A stretch of DNA of 64,000 bases from Closterium sp. Naga37s-1. Lineage: Eukaryota; Streptophyta; Zygnematophyceae; Desmidiales; Closteriaceae. Position 1 is the stretch's first letter. The number at the start of each line of letters is the position of its first letter. Shown piece by piece: positions 46,245-57,700 of this stretch. The DNA lies in assembly GCA_947471745.1 (NCBI GenBank), contig CANJKZ010000772.1, positions 186,001 through 250,000 on the forward strand, given 5' to 3'. The notes beneath the pieces were generated by a model, which saw only the letters and a program-made list of their open reading frames with translations, was not told where the DNA came from and did no database searches. The position numbers were made by a program, and so were the translations under genes.

Positions 46245-47860
46245 CTAGTTGTTGGAGAATAAGTCGGCAGGCACGGACTTAATGGCGGTGATTTGGTTAA
46301 TCTCCGTGTGAAGAATGTGCTTCTCTCCGCGAATCACGGCGTACATGGCATTGGGCGCAATGTAGTCGCAGGTGCGCTCAATGCGGAAGGGCTCGCCGGG
46401 GATCTGCATAGAGGGGCACGAGGTTTGGATCAATTTCGATGTTAAAAAAAAGAAAGCTTCAAGCGAAGGTTTTTTTGTCCCGGCATAATTGTTGAGTGTG
46501 CGTGCTTCAGAGGGGTACTAACCTGATCGCCAGAGTGAATCTGCACGCCAGTGATAACGACGTAGTCGGCAGTAATGGTATCCACAGTAAGGGAGATGAG
46601 ATGCTCCAGGTCATCAGTAATTGCTTGGAGCGCGGCCCTGGTGACTTGGACTAGCGACGGGCCGTCGGAAAGAGTCGAGGACGGCTTCACACGCGCAATT
46701 ATCTTCTTTTTGAGAGAGACATACTCGGCATTATCCGGGTCTTCTTCTACGGGCCCGCCTGCCTGGATGTCGCCCTTGATGGCAATCAGCGCTCCGCACG
46801 CGCTCGACGGCTTGCCGCGTCCGCGCCGCAGTAGAGACCCCACCTCGCCCGACTCACCGATCGAAACGTGGGGGAACCCGAAAAAAATGTCTGTAGCAGG
46901 GGGGCCGGGGGTTAAACGGGTATGGTATAATCGTTTGATTGACATCAGAAAAGGAGACGTCAATTTCACCAATTCTACTTGTATTGACCTTGTATTTTAC
47001 TATTTCATACTTTCGTTTCGAAAAGTTCACTTCTATTGAGTCAGAATGGACTTACATCTTTCGCGTGGCTTGCCGTCGGTTTCGCACGGGAACTCGGGCG
47101 AATGCGACATAGCCGCCTTGAACCCCGTCTTGCCGCAACTCACGAGTCCTCCCAGACCCGCGATGTTGAACGACATGCCGAACTCCTTGTCGATGAGGTT
47201 CACAATCGGGCGGCAGACTTCGTCGCGACATGTGTTGACGAGCGCGATGCAATTGTCGCGGTTAAATCCAAGGTTGCGGAGCTCCTCTGCCACCGCTTTC
47301 ATAAACGTCTCCTCCTGCATCGCGTTCGGAAACGTCGCCGCCATCGTCGCCAGCGCGGCGGGCGCCGCTCGCTTCACGAATTTAGTCGCCGCGCCATTTG
47401 TGTAGCTGGACGTGACAGCAGCAGCGGCAACGACGGCCGGAGTAGGAGGGGCAGGTTTCGCGGGTGGTGCGGCTTTCTTTGAAAGGAGCGCAAACGTAGC
47501 TCCTCCAAGGAGGCCTGCAGCGAGGACCGCAGGGACGATGCTAGAGGAAGAGGGAGGTTCAGCCGACGGAGCGGAAGTCTGTGCCACGCTGGCGAACAGC
47601 GCTTGCGATGACGTGGCGACATCGCTGGTTTCGTGCGAGCTGCTGTTTTCGGAAACTGCCGCAGCGCGGATGGCGGGGTGGCGCGAGCATTTGCAGCCGC
47701 TGGTGCACTTGCTTTTTGCGGCAATTACTTTCGCTGGGACGAGCGTGCGGAGACCAGAGAACGTGGGTATGTGCGACGGGGAGGAAGAAGCTGAGGTGCA
47801 TTCGCCCAAGATGCTGGCGGAACTCTGAGCGACTAGAGAAGACGAGCTGAGGGCAGCCAT
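46245..47860 (-). CDS. LCIB/LCIC-type beta-carbonic anhydrase-like plastid protein, copy 2
   Basis: Exons 47860-47056, 46890-46523 and 46403-46245 total 1332 nt (443 residues) with matching phases. The domain from FPNAMQEETF to the C-terminus is nearly identical to copy 1, keeping CRDE, VSCGKTG and AMSHSPE and so all likely zinc ligands. The transit-peptide and linker regions are much more diverged (MAALSSSSLVAQ..., AAPPAKPAPPTP). Copy 2 lacks the intron that separates exons 2 and 3 in copy 1: the sequence reads straight through SLVQVTRAALQAI. The C-terminus differs (ADLFSNN against ANKFA). It arose by tandem gene duplication. The two may form a hetero-complex as LCIB and LCIC do; that is inference. 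Confidence 0.86.
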
Positions 47861-49368
47861 ATTATAAGGAGGTTATTAGCGCCTAGTGGATTTTGGTGGC
47901 TATGCGTTTCGTAAGCACGGGTAGAGAATCTTGAACAACTAAAATGCAAATTTGCAACATGCACAATTGAAATTTATGAAGCACCAGCATTCCTCTAGTG
48001 GAGACATCGCCGGAACCGAGCCGCCCAAGTGACGCTTGGGATTGGCTGGGATGTGTGTGGAGACGAAAGGTTGTGGGAAGCCAGCCGCAAATTCAGTTTG
48101 GTGAGTCATTCACTGTACAGTGCACATATTCACGGATTGGGAAATGCATGCCACGTGGGATGGACATGTGGCTCCGCAACCTCATGTACATCGCCCTTGC
48201 TTCTGGTGAAAGGCGAGGCATGGGAATATTAGTGATGCATAGGTTTGTGAGTTCCTCGCCTCCGTTTACTATGTGGCTCTTTCAGTTCTGATGAAAGTTT
48301 TATCCATCACAACAGCGTGAGTTTGATCAATTTTCGCGTCCAACTTTTGAGCATATCAGCTTATCATTACTTTATTTCTGAGAACTTTCTTTATGTTAAT
48401 TTGCTAAGCGTTTGTCAACAACGGTGACCCTGTTTTTCTTTTTGATCTCAAACAAAACCATGATACTGGTATATGTAGTGCAATTTGAGTTCGCTCATTT
48501 AGCTGCACTGGTAACAGTAGTCTAGGTTCGCCGCTTGGCAGTTCCATGCATGCGATAGGATCTCGCCGAATCATTGAGCAGTGGCGAGTCATTCTCTTGG
48601 GCCAGAAGTGTGCAAACGAGTGGCGAGCTCATTACGGTAACCAGCATTTCTGACAAACCGAAAAGTGCGCAAGACATTTGATTGACCTCAACGGCTCTCT
48701 CCAATGGACTCCCACTTTCCCTCACCCTCGAATCTTCCTGCAAACCAAGGTATCTCCGCACGAAGTTCCGCCAGCATGTGTGTCTCCGCAACGCACTGCC
48801 GCGGGCTGGTTGAGGCGGGAGAGGGACGGGGAAATGGACCGGTGGGGGAAACCTCGCGCCACCTGTTGGACCAACACTCCGCCAGGCAACCCCTCAGCGC
48901 TGTAGAGCCACGCTGGGCGTCCCGCTTTGTCACTGCCCCCACCCGCTATTTTCCGCCAAGCCGACAAGGGGCTTCGGCAATCTTGAAGGCAATGCTGCAA
49001 CAACCAACCATTTGTGGACCAACGGCTCGCCTGAAAAGCTTAGCTTGCTTGTTAGTACTCAGACGATGAGCTGTCGCTAAAGGCGAAACTAGTACTTTAT
49101 TTCTGAGCGCGGGAATTTATTCGATACTATTGCTGCATGTCTCGGCTAGAAACTGCTATCGAGTGGTTACGTCAGTTGTTGCCCGCCTAAGTTATGTTTT
49201 CCCCAACATAACCCTAGTTTTTGGTAGTCGTGGTACCTTACTCATTTTCAGGTTCCCTAACACGTCGTTCCGATCAAGGTGTATTCGTTCTAACTTCTAA
49301 TCCTGCAGGTTGGAACCGCATCTAAGTTCGCTATTATTACCATATAGTATCCAGTGTCTATTATAACA
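47861..49368. promoter_or_regulatory. Divergent intergenic region
   Basis: 1.5 kb between the minus-strand LCIB-like copy 2 and the plus-strand U-box gene, so it should hold both promoters. No coding region recognised. TTCTAATCCTGCAG ending at 49309 could be the acceptor of a 5'-UTR intron of the U-box gene. Confidence 0.45.
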
Positions 49369-52203
49369 ATGGCTGAAGCTGAAGAGGAGGACGATCTTGA
49401 GGTTCCCCTCGAGTTCATCTGTCCCTTATCCGATGACATAATGCGCGATCCGGTGATCATCGCGTCGGGACTTAGCTACGAGCGCGATCTGATCAAGGTA
49501 TGGTTCGCAGCAGGCCAGCGCGTCTGCCCGAAAAGCGGCATGAAACTCGACCACACCGAGTTCTTCCCCAACGTGGCTCTTAAAGCCCTCATCGCCGAAT
49601 GGTGCGAGAAGCACGACCTCGATCTTGCGCCTCTCCCGGAAGGCCTCGAGGAGGAACTTGCCGCGCAAGTTCGCGCGCAAGACGAGGAACCGTCTCCGAC
49701 GTCCTGTAGCCGCGGCAGCCCGGGAAGGAGAGGCGAGGGGGGCGCAGGGGGTTACAGGGATGGCCCGAGACGGGGCCGACCTGGAGATGACTATGATGAC
49801 GCGGACGAATCTCAGCCGTATGTGCAGCGGTCCGCTAGCGCGGGGAGCGGGAGGCGGAGAGGACCGGGGGATCGAGAGAGGGACGAGGATAGCGGGTCTG
49901 ATAGGGGGAGTGGGCGGACTGGATCGCGTACGCGAGAGGCTTATAGCGAGGACGAGGACCGGCGAGGCAGGGGGAGTGGCGGGGGAAGGGGGGCCGCCGG
50001 AGGTAGTCGTTTGCAGCCGCGGAGTGAGGAGGAGCGGAGAGCGCGCACAGGGCGTGTGGCTGCGCAGTTGTTGTCGCGGCAACGGGGGAGAGGGGGAGGG
50101 GGAAGCGCGGGAGGAGGCACCGCGCGGGAACGAGGGAAGGATGGTTATAGAGACCGGGAGCGGGATAGCGATTCGGATAGGGACGGGGAAGGACACCGCG
50201 ATCGAAACAGGGATGGGTACAGGGACAGAGATCGAGACAGGGACCGGGACAGAGATAGAGCGAGGGAACCGGATAGAGACAGGGATCGAGAGAGGGATAG
50301 GGATAGGGACAGGGACAGGTATGGAGAGAGGGACAGGGAGAGAGGAGGGGAGAGGGAGAGGGGCAGGGGAAGGGATGATGACAGTACGTATTCACCTAGG
50401 CGGCCTCCTTCGGACCGAGGGGGGAGAGCTGGCGGGAGAGGCGTGGGAAGGGCTGGGCCACGAGTAGCGGGGAGAGGCGATAAGGACGTGGGGAGAACGG
50501 GGAGAAAGGAGGCAGAGGAGAAACTAGGGGAGGTAGCGGATGCTTCGGGGAAAGAATCGGCTGCTGTGGAGGGCACAGGCGAAGCAGCAGCAGGAGCAGG
50601 GGAGGGTACAGCAGCAGGGGAAGGAGCAACAGGAGCAGCAGCAACAGCAGCAGCGGAAGGGGGTGCAGGAGACGCAGAGGGGGGAGCGGGGAAGGCGGAA
50701 GGTGAAGGCGCGGACGCAGCAGGCGCAGCTGAGGGGGAAGGAGGAGCGGGTCCGGAAGCATGGGCGGACAGGAGAACCATGAGTCTGGACGAGCGGACGA
50801 GAGAAGGGCAGGAACCGCCAGGGTCCCCAGCCGGTAGCACCTCATTCGAGCGCCAGCTCACCTCCCCTGCCAACCCTTCTTCCGCAGGAGCCAAGGAGGG
50901 AAGCGGGTCCAGGCACAGAAGCTCTGGCGCTGCATCGTCGCCTCTTAGAAAGCCCAGTAGTGGGGCTGGTGCGAGGAACCTGCCGCCCCAGCCGCGGCCA
51001 ACCAGGGATAAAACGCGGCTAGGGGGTGCCGGTGGGGCGACGGGCAGTGGGAAGGACAGGACTGGTAGCAGCAGCATCACGGCTAGTTCGCCTAGGTCTC
51101 GCCCGCCGCTGTCCTCCCCTTCGTCCACGTCATCGTCGTCGCCTAGACCGTCCCTTTCGTCTTCGTCTCGATCGATGCGGACGATAGACGACATGCTAGA
51201 TGCCATCGATCGCGGCTCGTCGGCTGACCGGGAAGAAGGGATCATGCGGCTCCGGTCTGCCCTGAAAGAAAGTTCCGAGGCGCGGCGGCGCGTGGTGAAC
51301 CGGTCCGACGGGGTGCCGATTCTGGTGGATCTTGTGGAGGATTCATCCGCGTTAGTAGCATCTGGGAGTGAAGGGGCGAGCAGAGAGAGCCGGATGGATG
51401 CTCCGGCTGTGCTAGACTGTGCTGTGTCGGTGATTCTCCAGCTGACACAGTCTTACGATGGGGCGCTAGAGGTGGTGGATGTTGGGGGCGTGGGGGTTCT
51501 TGTGGATTTAGTGGATGGCAAGTGCAGAAAAAAGGGCGGAGGGAGGGATGGGGGCAGCCCGAAAGGCGATGGCGACGGTGCAGCGAGCAAGTTTTCGGAG
51601 TCGGTGCGATCAAACGCAGCGGCGGCGCTGTTTGCGATTGCTACGTGTGACGATGATGATAAGGAGGATGAGGACGGGAGGAGGAGGCGGAGCAGCAGGT
51701 ACCGGAACAAGATCCTCCGATGCGGCGGCATCCCTCCGTTGCTCAAGCTGCTCAAGTTGGAAGCCGCTCGGTGCCGGAAAGACGCGGCTCTCGCGCTCTT
51801 TGCCCTCTCAGACGACCCGGACTGTGCCGATGAGATAATCCGGGAGGGCGGGGTGAGCGTGCTGGTGGATTCATTGTCGGACAAGCGGCCAGGAGTGGAA
51901 GAGAAGGCCATGGCTGTGTTGGCGAATCTGGTGAAGTCTAAGGAGGGGCAGGCGGCTTTGCTAGAGGTGGAGGGGACGCTGGTGATGCTGGATGTGCTGG
52001 AGAGTGAGTCGGAGCGTGCACAGGAAGAAGCACTGTTTGCGCTTTACCATCTGGTTACCACCGGAGTGGTTACGCCTGCTTTTCTTTTGAATGACGGGGC
52101 ATTGTTTCCGGTGGCGAAGATGGCTGCGAAGAAAGGGTCGCCGCCTGAAGCCCTGGAGCTACATAAGATCCTCACAGCGGCAAGGAAGAGTGTGGCTACT
52201 TGA
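49369..52203 (+). CDS. U-box / ARM-repeat E3 ubiquitin ligase with Arg-Asp-rich middle
   Basis: Single exon of 944 residues from ATG at 49369. The U-box lies at about residues 10-85: VPLEFICPLSDDIMRDPVI, SYERDLIKVWF, CPKSGMKLDH, PNVALKALIAEWC, with the usual Cys-Pro and Trp positions. Residues of about 100-600 are low complexity: Gly/Arg/Glu, then RDRDRD and ERDRER runs like spliceosomal SR/RD proteins, then Ala/Gly/Glu and Ser/Pro stretches. From about residue 605 come Armadillo repeats (GVPILVDLVED, GGIPPLLKLLKLEAARCRKDAALALFAL, GVSVLVDSLSD, EEKAMAVLANLV). Plant PUB-ARM ligases ubiquitinate signalling proteins. The RD-rich insert is unusual and suggests RNA-associated or nuclear targets, as inference. 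It has no introns, unlike its neighbours. Confidence 0.9.
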   Translation: MAEAEEEDDLEVPLEFICPLSDDIMRDPVIIASGLSYERDLIKVWFAAGQRVCPKSGMKLDHTEFFPNVALKALIAEWCEKHDLDLAPLPEGLEEELAAQVRAQDEEPSPTSCSRGSPGRRGEGGAGGYRDGPRRGRPGDDYDDADESQPYVQRSASAGSGRRRGPGDRERDEDSGSDRGSGRTGSRTREAYSEDEDRRGRGSGGGRGAAGGSRLQPRSEEERRARTGRVAAQLLSRQRGRGGGGSAGGGTARERGKDGYRDRERDSDSDRDGEGHRDRNRDGYRDRDRDRDRDRDRAREPDRDRDRERDRDRDRDRYGERDRERGGERERGRGRDDDSTYSPRRPPSDRGGRAGGRGVGRAGPRVAGRGDKDVGRTGRKEAEEKLGEVADASGKESAAVEGTGEAAAGAGEGTAAGEGATGAAATAAAEGGAGDAEGGAGKAEGEGADAAGAAEGEGGAGPEAWADRRTMSLDERTREGQEPPGSPAGSTSFERQLTSPANPSSAGAKEGSGSRHRSSGAASSPLRKPSSGAGARNLPPQPRPTRDKTRLGGAGGATGSGKDRTGSSSITASSPRSRPPLSSPSSTSSSSPRPSLSSSSRSMRTIDDMLDAIDRGSSADREEGIMRLRSALKESSEARRRVVNRSDGVPILVDLVEDSSALVASGSEGASRESRMDAPAVLDCAVSVILQLTQSYDGALEVVDVGGVGVLVDLVDGKCRKKGGGRDGGSPKGDGDGAASKFSESVRSNAAAALFAIATCDDDDKEDEDGRRRRSSRYRNKILRCGGIPPLLKLLKLEAARCRKDAALALFALSDDPDCADEIIREGGVSVLVDSLSDKRPGVEEKAMAVLANLVKSKEGQAALLEVEGTLVMLDVLESESERAQEEALFALYHLVTTGVVTPAFLLNDGALFPVAKMAAKKGSPPEALELHKILTAARKSVAT

Positions 52204-54778
52204 TTAGTGTAGACGTGAATGCAGATGAGGTAGCTCCAGAATGTTTAGCAGGTGGATGTCCTGATTATGTTCCCAATAACGCTGTCCTGATTTTATGTAT
52301 GCAAACTTTTTGTGCTGCAGTCAAATCATGAAGAAAACTAAAAGGCTGAACGAACGTGGGTTCATGGAAATTCAAATGACTTTTTTTTTGTACTTTGAGG
52401 TGCGCTCTTGGCATTGAATCAGGGATGGAAGTTTCTAGTTTGTTTTGAAGCATTACCCCAAAACTGGGTCAGCGTGCTGTATAATCAAGTTTGAAGTCAA
52501 TTTTTAGGCTAAGGCAAAGGTGCTAGTCGCCCGAGTCACGAGGGCCTACACTAAACAGCGCTATTTAGCCGAACCTAAGTCCGCAAGCAGAAGGTGTTCC
52601 ACATGCTATGTGTTGGCTCACGTTTAGCAATTCATGAGTAAGGTGGATGATCGTCGTTGAGCAGCCAGGTCGACTGTCGTGTTGGGTGTATTGGGGGGAA
52701 ACCAGCACGGTCGAAAAACAGAAACTTGTGAACAGAGGCGAATTTGACACAGTTGGAAATGGCTCGTTTGCATTTTTTTTACAGATTACTTCAGCACAAA
52801 AAGTAGATCAAGCAGGCCAGACGAAAGAGTGCCAGAGTGCGGTGAAGAGTTTACGTAAGCGATGTTGTCGAAGGTCTGTGAGCAGCGGTCACACCAGATT
52901 ATATAGTCCGCGGCGCCTGCCAAAAGACACCACGCCGCGAATCTGCCTTCAAGTTGTACTCGGCATTTACATCGGAGGACGAACCCTCACGCCTGAAGGG
53001 TTTCGTAGTAAACGGGAAGCTGAAAAGGTAGGGGAATGAGAACATTGCGGAAAATTGGATCGCCCATGATTTTTGGCTCCCGTAGGTTTCTCTACGGAAA
53101 AGCACATAAAAAGTCTTCGAAGTCATGCAAAACATCCCAGAAAATGTGACAGTCACATGGGCTTGGGACAGATCTGTGACCAAAAAGTCACGGTGCGGCA
53201 ACATCCCAGTGACGCGAAGCTGTTAGCTGCGAACACGTTTGGGTGACCTGGCATGGAAACAAGAAAGTGATGAGAACATCACTTCGCCAGTCACATTTCA
53301 CTGACTTTCTGTACAGAACTTCGTAAGTTTAACGTCACATTTCCGTGACTTCTTCGTGATGATCACTTATTGGTACTTCTGTCCATGACTATTTCGTGAC
53401 GCAAAAATGTCACGCATAAGTGACGAGAAAGTCACGTTCCTCACGTGGTTTTTCCGCGATGAAAGTGCATGGCGAGAACCCTAAAAACCGATACTCTACC
53501 TCCCAGTTGTAACGAGTGGGGTCTGCACTGGGGGCAGCGTGAAGCGCACGGGAGGCAAAAGCATGCAGCAGCAGCGTGCAACTGCGAACGTGGGCAGCAA
53601 AGGGGCGGAAGTGAGCAGGACGTGGGGGACCCACGTGAGAAGGGCGAAACTGAGGTTTCGTGCCTTGACTGACTTGGGGGGACTTCCGCGTGGGACAGGT
53701 GGCGAAAGTCCAGACTTGGAGGAATAGAAATGTAACACGTGTGTGGGTGCAGTGAGGTGTACAAATGTGAGTAGAAATATGGAATGCGGCTCGATGTTGG
53801 GGCTGGCCACCCGAATCGACATTCCGAGCCGCATGTCTGAATTGTAAATGTACTGTACATATAAAAATGCATTCGTAGGAATTAGAGTGGTAGTTGCTGT
53901 TTCCCTTTCTGTTTGTTCTTCCATGCTTCTAAGGAAATTCTCTTGGGAAGAATTCTCAGCCAGAAACAACTTGAACAAGCCCAAGTGCCGTGAGCTTGTT
54001 CCACCAGTTCGGAAGCGTCCGACAAGTCGGATACTGAAACGATCATCCTTGGGAATTCCGATGCGCCAGGGTAGTTGGCGAAAATCTACCAATCCATTCA
54101 ATTCCATAACGACGTCCACCCTACCCCGCGAAAGCTCCAAAGCCAGCGCCTCCATCTCGTGACATCCGAGGTATCTGCTGGCCAGACTGATAGAAATGAC
54201 TCGAGTTAAACGATTCTAAGACTTTCAGGCTAGTGGCATAGAATCCTGCTTTAGATGACTGACTGCAGTTGCCAGCATGATCTCGCTGGCCTGATTGCCT
54301 GTTGAGATCTAGTGCCGTCGGCCGCTCCATGTTGATTGAAATCTAAGGACGCCGATAATCACACTGTTAAGGTGAGGAGATGCTATGCAGTTCTTCCGCT
54401 GGCTTCGTCATAGAATCTAAGAGAACCAGCTTTTTTTTACTGGAATCACTTTTGAAATTTCTCAAAAGTGATTTCAACCAACTTCTTTTACTGGACGTGC
54501 AGCTCATTGAAAGAAATCAACACTGTGGATGCACTGTGGATGAAATTCGCAGTCAGCTGGAACACCCACGTCCAGTAAAGCAACATCAAGCAGCGACATT
54601 TGAAGCATCATTTGACCAGAAAACATGGAGTTCGTCTCGTTGTCCTAATAACAACAAGAGTTGATGGAAGTAAGGCCTTCACAGCCCACCTGTCCGCTAC
54701 TGACAAGTTCCCCACTCTCCTCGTTATTTCTTGTCCTTTTTTTATTCCCTGCTTGATGCTTTCTCTCCCAGGTTCAGA
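52204..54778. other. Intergenic stretch between U-box and kinesin genes
   Basis: No gene recognised. About 53130-53460 is crowded with GTGAC/GTCAC words. Two hairpins stand out: 53784-53834 (10-bp stem ATGCGGCTCG) and 54444-54473 (12-bp stem AATCACTTTTGA). A short open segment at 53848-54155 on both strands has no recognisable product. Confidence 0.45.
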
Positions 54779-57700
54779 ATGGAGGAGAACGTTCCTCCAC
54801 CGCCCGCATCTGCAGGCCGACACAAATCCGCAGGACTGCAAGGCACACCTGGCAAGGTGGATCATACTCTCAGCCGTCCCCCGTGGTTGCTGCAAGGCGG
54901 GGCTTCGCAGCGCGGCGAAGCGTCGTCGCCGCAGCGAGGCACGCCAAGAGCAGTGCTTGCGCGGCTGACAGGCAACGTGGTTACTACACTGCAATCGTGT
55001 GAGTGGCGGGTCATACCCCTGATGAACGTGGACGAGGTACTCAATGATCTCAATGATCTTTGGCGCTCAATGATCTCTCTCCTGCCTTGTTTCATCGTTT
55101 GCTCTAGCTACTTTTGTGGTCAACGTAAGTCCCTCCTCATTCGCCTTCCTCCCGTGCGTATTCCCTCTCCCCTTCCCCCCAGCAGGTCGCACGAGAGCGG
55201 CCAAGACTCCGAGTGCCGCCACCAGGACACATGCCAAGTCAGACGACTTACAGATCCCGGTGCGCGGACCCCGAGTGCCTAAAACGCGCATATGAAAATT
55301 GTGATCCCGAGTGCTCAAAACTCCGGTTGGCCCCACTAGGACGCATTCCGCTCCATTCCCATGCGGCTACCGAATGCAGTCCCCGGATTGCGCTTGTATG
55401 GATATGTAGGGAAGGAAAGGCGGCGGAGGCCCCTCCGTTTCTGTACGAACCTGCTCACTCTCTTCTCCTCCCCTCCCCACCTCCGTTACTCCTCGCTCCC
55501 CCCAACCACTCATCGCTTGGTGATTGTGTGGTGCGACCGCCACGTGATTGTGTGGTGCGACCGCCACACCACAGTAAGAACTCAGAGCTGGTGGGTGCTT
55601 CGAGGCGCAGCGTGCGGTGCAGGACCGCCCCCCCTCTTCCCCCACACAGTCATTTCTAAATCTTTTATCTCCTGTGAAACGTTCTTGGCAGGGAGGTATC
55701 AGCCTTAGTAGGCTTGAGTAGGCTTGAGTAACGGGTACAAGATGCTCTCTGGAATTCTCTGGAAATTACAATATGACTTCAACAAATTTCACACACAATT
55801 TTATAGGATGCATTCACAAATCGAGTCGCACTACCAAGTCGCGACACTCTGAATTTCTTATTGGTAACTCTACCCCTTGAAATGAACCTTGCCGTGAAAT
55901 TCAGAGATTGATTGCGATGCGGGATTGGTCGACGAGTTGATTATAAGGCTGTAACTTCGTCGGTGTGGTTGGCGAAGTCGGCGAGGGGTCGGAACTTCGG
56001 TGTTCTGCGTTTCGTTATTTTCGTGCGTGGGATTGACTTGGGCTGCGCGTCAGAATCTGGTCGCCCAGTTGAGGCGTTTGACCAATACGAACAGTTGGTG
56101 AGGTGGCGCTTGACTTCCGCCCACCTGCACTGTACTTGGCTGCACTCGGCTGCCACACTGTTACATCCTGTTTCGTCTCTCTCCCCCGACCCCAACCACG
56201 CATCATCAGGTGATCGTGAGGGTGGGTCCGCTCACAGGCTCCGAGGCGCAGTGTGTGACAGAGGTCACGCCCACTTCACTCATTCTCGCGACCCCGGACA
56301 GGGAAGGCGAGCGGGTATGGCAGGCGGGGCGGACAGGGAAGGCGAGCGACAGCAGTTCACGTTTAACCATGTGGCGGGGGAGAGCGCGTCGCAGGTACGC
56401 ACGGGGGGCGGGCGCTCTTGGAGCTTTTAGAGGAGGTGGGGGAGAAGGAGGAGGGAGGGGGGGGGGGGGGGGGGAGAGGGGAGAAGAGTAAAGGGTTGTG
56501 CGGGGGCCACTGCGAGCAGGTAGGGTGGCCCATATGCTCCATTTAACCCAATATTCCATTTCCACCCCCTTTTTTTTAACACCCACCACTTCTCACCCGT
56601 CTCCCCCTCTCCTCCGTCTCCCCCTCCTCCCCCCCTCCCTCTCCCTCCCTTCCCCAGCAGGAGGAGCTGTTCGAGCTGGCAGACTTATTTCAGGAGCCTC
56701 ACAGGTTATCCCCTCACTCCTCCCCCCTCCCCCACTCCTCCCCCTTCCATCCCCCCTCCCCCAATCCCCCCTCTCTCCTTCCCCCTCCCCCACTCCTCCC
56801 CCTCCCCTTCCCCCTCCCCCACTCCTCCCCCTCTCCCGTTTCCCCTCCCCCACTCCTCCATCCCCTCGCTTTTCCATCCCCTCATTCCTCCCCTTCCCCT
56901 CCCTCTCCCCCCCAGCAGGAGGAGCTGTTCAGCGGGCAGACTTCTTTCAGGCGCCTCAGGCCATCCCCTCACTCCTTCCCCTCTCCCTCCCCCGCCCCGC
57001 CCCCCTCCCCGGTCCCCTTCCCTCCCTCCCCTCGCCAGGAGGAGCTATTCGAGCTGGCAGGGCGGCCCATGGCCGAGAACTGCAGATAGTTGGCTTTGAA
57101 GGTTTCCCAAGAACTAAATGGTCGCTGCTCCTTTGTCCCTTGTCCCCCGTTCGCCTCCCCTCCTGGGCCCCCGCCAGGAGGAGCTATTCGAGCTGGCAGG
57201 GTGGCCCATGGTGGAGAACTGCGTGGCCGGCTACAACAGCACCCTCTTCACCTATGGCCAGGTGCGCCCTCCCCCAGGTGCGCCCTCCCCCAGGTGTGCC
57301 CTCCCCTAGGTGCGCCCTCCCCTCCTCTCTGTGGCCAGGTGCGCCCTGCATTCTCGTGCCTCTTCCCCTTTTTCCTGACCACTGACAGCATTCACATAGT
57401 CTAATTCATACCCCTTTCCTAAAACATATCGCTGTTCAAGCGTATTGCTTGCTCTTCATCCTCCTGAATCAAACACTCTCCTCCTGACTTCGTTCTCTCA
57501 CTCCTTTTTACCTTCTGATTCCTTTCAGACGGGTAGCGGAAAGACGTACACAATGTTTGGAGCTGACGTGGACAGCAAGGCTGACGTGGAGGTCAGCACG
57601 AAATGGGGGGTGATCCCGCGTGTGTTTCAGCTGCTCTTCTCCCCCATTGGACAGGTGTGTGCCCTTCTCCCCCATTGGACAGGTGTGTGCCCTACTTCCC

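Noticed and set aside
49354-49368. Start of the U-box protein five codons earlier
   Set aside because: The upstream codon is GTG; the first ATG is at 49369 and gives a normal N-terminus before the U-box.
53496-54155. Minus-strand frame of about 219 residues before the kinesin gene
   Set aside because: No family resemblance and no splice or start context; the sequence also reads open on the plus strand.
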